64,000 bases of DNA from positions 204,482,184 through 204,546,183 of the forward strand of contig OZ005660.1 in the NCBI GenBank assembly GCA_963930645.1, read 5' to 3'. This stretch comes from Salticus scenicus. Its lineage: Eukaryota; Arthropoda; Arachnida; Araneae; Salticidae. Of this stretch, positions 62,234-64,000 are shown piece after piece. Each line of letters begins with the position of its first letter. Position 1 is the first letter of the stretch. The notes below the pieces were generated by a model. The model was not told the origin of the DNA. It ran no database searches and saw only the letters and a program-made list of their open reading frames with translations. Position numbers and translations under genes: made by a program.

Positions 62234-63207
62234 ACTTTCCGAACACTATAGTGAGGAAAGTATTGTAATCATGTCAAAAATCCGAATTCGAGATTTTGAT
62301 GTTTCTATACGTTTTGAGGTCCCCTGAGTCCGTTTTCACTATTTTTACGATGATGTATGTATGTGTGTGTGTGTATGTCTGTGAGTGAACACGCTAGCGT
62401 CTAAACGCTTCGTTCGATTAACCTGAAAGTTGGTACGCATATTGTAAGTCACCATAGTACGAACCCTATAGATTTTGGTGAATCTAGCACTTATAGTTTT
62501 TTTACAGGGACACAAAGAAAAATTCTTTATCATTATGGCCTATGGGAGCAAAATCTTAAAAGTGCGATAGCATCTAAACGCCTTATTCAATTGAGCAAAA
62601 ACTTTATACACATATTATAGGTCACAAATACTCAATCTGTATAAATTTTGGAGAATCTAGCACTTATAGTTTTTTTACAGGGACACAAAGAAATCATTAT
62701 GCCTAAGGGGCCAAATTTTTAAAAGTGTGATAGCGTCTAAACGCCTTATTAATCTGAGCAAAAAATTTTTACACATGTTATAGATCACAGTTGAACTAAC
62801 TGTATAGATTTTGGTGAATCTAGCACTTACAGTTTTTTTACAGGGACACAAAGAAAAATTCTTTATCATTATGGCCTATGGGACTAAATTTTTAAAAGTA
62901 CGATAGCATCTAAACGCCTTATTGAATTGAGCTGAAAATTTATATGAGTATTATAAATCACTGTTGCACTAACTATAAGCATTTTGGTGAATCTGGCATT
63001 TATAGGTTTTTACAGGGACACAACGAAAAATTCTTTATCATTATGATATATGGGCTCAAAGTTCAGTAGCGTTAAATAAAACATCGTGTAATAGATGGAG
63101 AAAAATGCTCAAACACTCTATTATGGTTTTCTCTCTTTTGTTTGTTTAACAACCCCTCTTTCTTTACTTTATCTACAAAACTGTTAATTACTCAATGTTC
63201 GGAAAGT
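62234..63207. mobile_element. element with 12-bp inverted ends around a satellite-like tandem array
   Basis: ACTTTCCGAACA at 62234-62245 and TGTTCGGAAAGT at 63196-63207 are exact complements. Between them lie about 4.5 units of a 163-173-bp repeat; the word CAGGGACACA recurs at intervals of about 173, 163 and 172 bp, and CTAAACGC(T/C)T also recurs. A CA/TG microsatellite is near 62355. Frames 62345-62533 and 62675-62869 (-) are the same repeat unit and both begin MIKNFSLCPCKKT. Confidence 0.75.
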
Positions 63208-63904
63208 CGAGTGGAGTCACTCCAGATTTTTTTTTTTTTTGTTAAAGAATTCATTAGATATTTAAATAATTCTCAAACCTCAAATCTCCTGAAATATTTT
63301 TAAGTGTCCTCTCAATGTTCTTTGAAGTATTTGGAATTCAATAGAATTGATAAAATCATATTTAAGATTACCGATGAAAACCATACATATATTTTTATTC
63401 TTGTGGATAATTGTCTTGTACATTTTCCTGAACAATGGTCTATTACCGTTAAAGATAGTTTTTTTTTTTTTTGGTTAATGATGACTCTTGATGAAATAAA
63501 ATTGTCACGAAACATTGTTTATAATACAGACTCTTCATCTTTTATTTATTATTATTTATTTATTTTTTATTATTTAACCACAAGAAAAGTATTACGCTAA
63601 ATGTTCTGATGTGCCCAAACATTCTTTTCATCAGATCAAATTAATATTATGATTGGCAAAATTATGTATACATTGTAGTTACGAATATCAAGTAACACTT
63701 ATGAATTTTTTTACTTTATAGAACGAGAATGTATCTACATCCGCATAAAATATTGAATATGAAATCATATCACATTTGTGTTAAGATGAAAAAATCTATT
63801 ATTCGCTTTTAGATAATGTGTAACACATTTTTCGCTCCTTGAAGAATTTTATTCTTGTGCAAAAATAATTAAAGAAGAAATCGCATTTTATACTTTTGAT
63901 TCAT

Positions 63905-64000
63905 GTAGGAACAATTCGAGCAGCAACAAATGATCCTGTTTCTCTTATAAAAAGAAGAAAAATAAAAGCTAATGAAGTCTACATTTTTAAGAACTTCCAC
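63905..64000 (+). CDS. possible partial exon at the window edge
   Basis: After a possible acceptor (TTCATGTAG ending 63909) one frame is open to the window end and reads TIRAATNDPVSLIKRRKIKA and onward. The composition is less A/T-simple than the flanks. I do not recognise the product, and the run is short enough to be chance. Nothing supports it but the open frame and the acceptor-like site. Confidence 0.2.

Noticed and set aside
63304..63600. 98-codon frame as a real exon
   Set aside because: Its central part is a T run and its end is TTATTTATT simple sequence; no similarity recognised.

Overview
The window is one AT-rich stretch of animal nuclear DNA. It has long introns with GT-AG boundaries, homopolymer runs everywhere and dense transposon remnants. 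One gene is certain: a nine-coding-exon KLHDC3 homologue on the + strand, with ATG at 2690 and stop at 45747-45749 (391 codons). Its sequence looks invertebrate. The mix of hAT, piggyBac, Penelope, Ty3/gypsy and pogo-like elements fits an arthropod, perhaps an arachnid, but the species cannot be fixed from sequence alone.

Layout. 1-2689: upstream, non-coding, repeats only. 2690-45749: KLHDC3, whose coding exons total 1176 nt and whose introns hold nearly everything else. Main intron contents: intron 2 has a hAT element and an element with a paralogous empty site; intron 3 has a foldback element with two tRNA-like heads and family X copy A; intron 4 has five hAT-type elements and a 1.1-kb inverted array of tRNA-like repeats; intron 5 has a Penelope remnant and a Ty3/gypsy 3' end; intron 6 has a hAT nested in another element; intron 7 has a 500-bp palindrome split by a MITE, a LINE tail and a Penelope copy with a 292-bp tandem repeat; intron 8 has a hAT MITE inside a tRNA-like element. 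45750 to about 46690: 3' UTR with candidate poly(A) signals and a pogo-like MITE. 46700-64000: no convincing gene. This stretch holds two piggyBac remnants, a 4.6-kb hAT with a recognisable but broken transposase, Helitron-like and satellite-like tandem blocks, and at the very end a weak candidate exon.

The KLHDC3 protein would be a six-bladed Kelch propeller followed by BC-box and Cul2-box motifs, i.e. a substrate receptor for a CUL2-Elongin B/C ubiquitin ligase. All other coding traces are decayed transposon proteins.

The most unusual feature is a repeat family in which a tRNA-like module with intact A- and B-box-like sequences and a T5 terminator sits close to one end of the element, not at its 5' head. 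Copies are arranged as outward-facing inverted pairs at 13.2 kb and 21.8-22.9 kb, and as a single copy at 44.5 kb. Direct repeats of 10-12 bp flank two of them. I cannot place this in a family I know. Coordinates of repeats are by eye; TSD means target-site duplication and TIR terminal inverted repeat.
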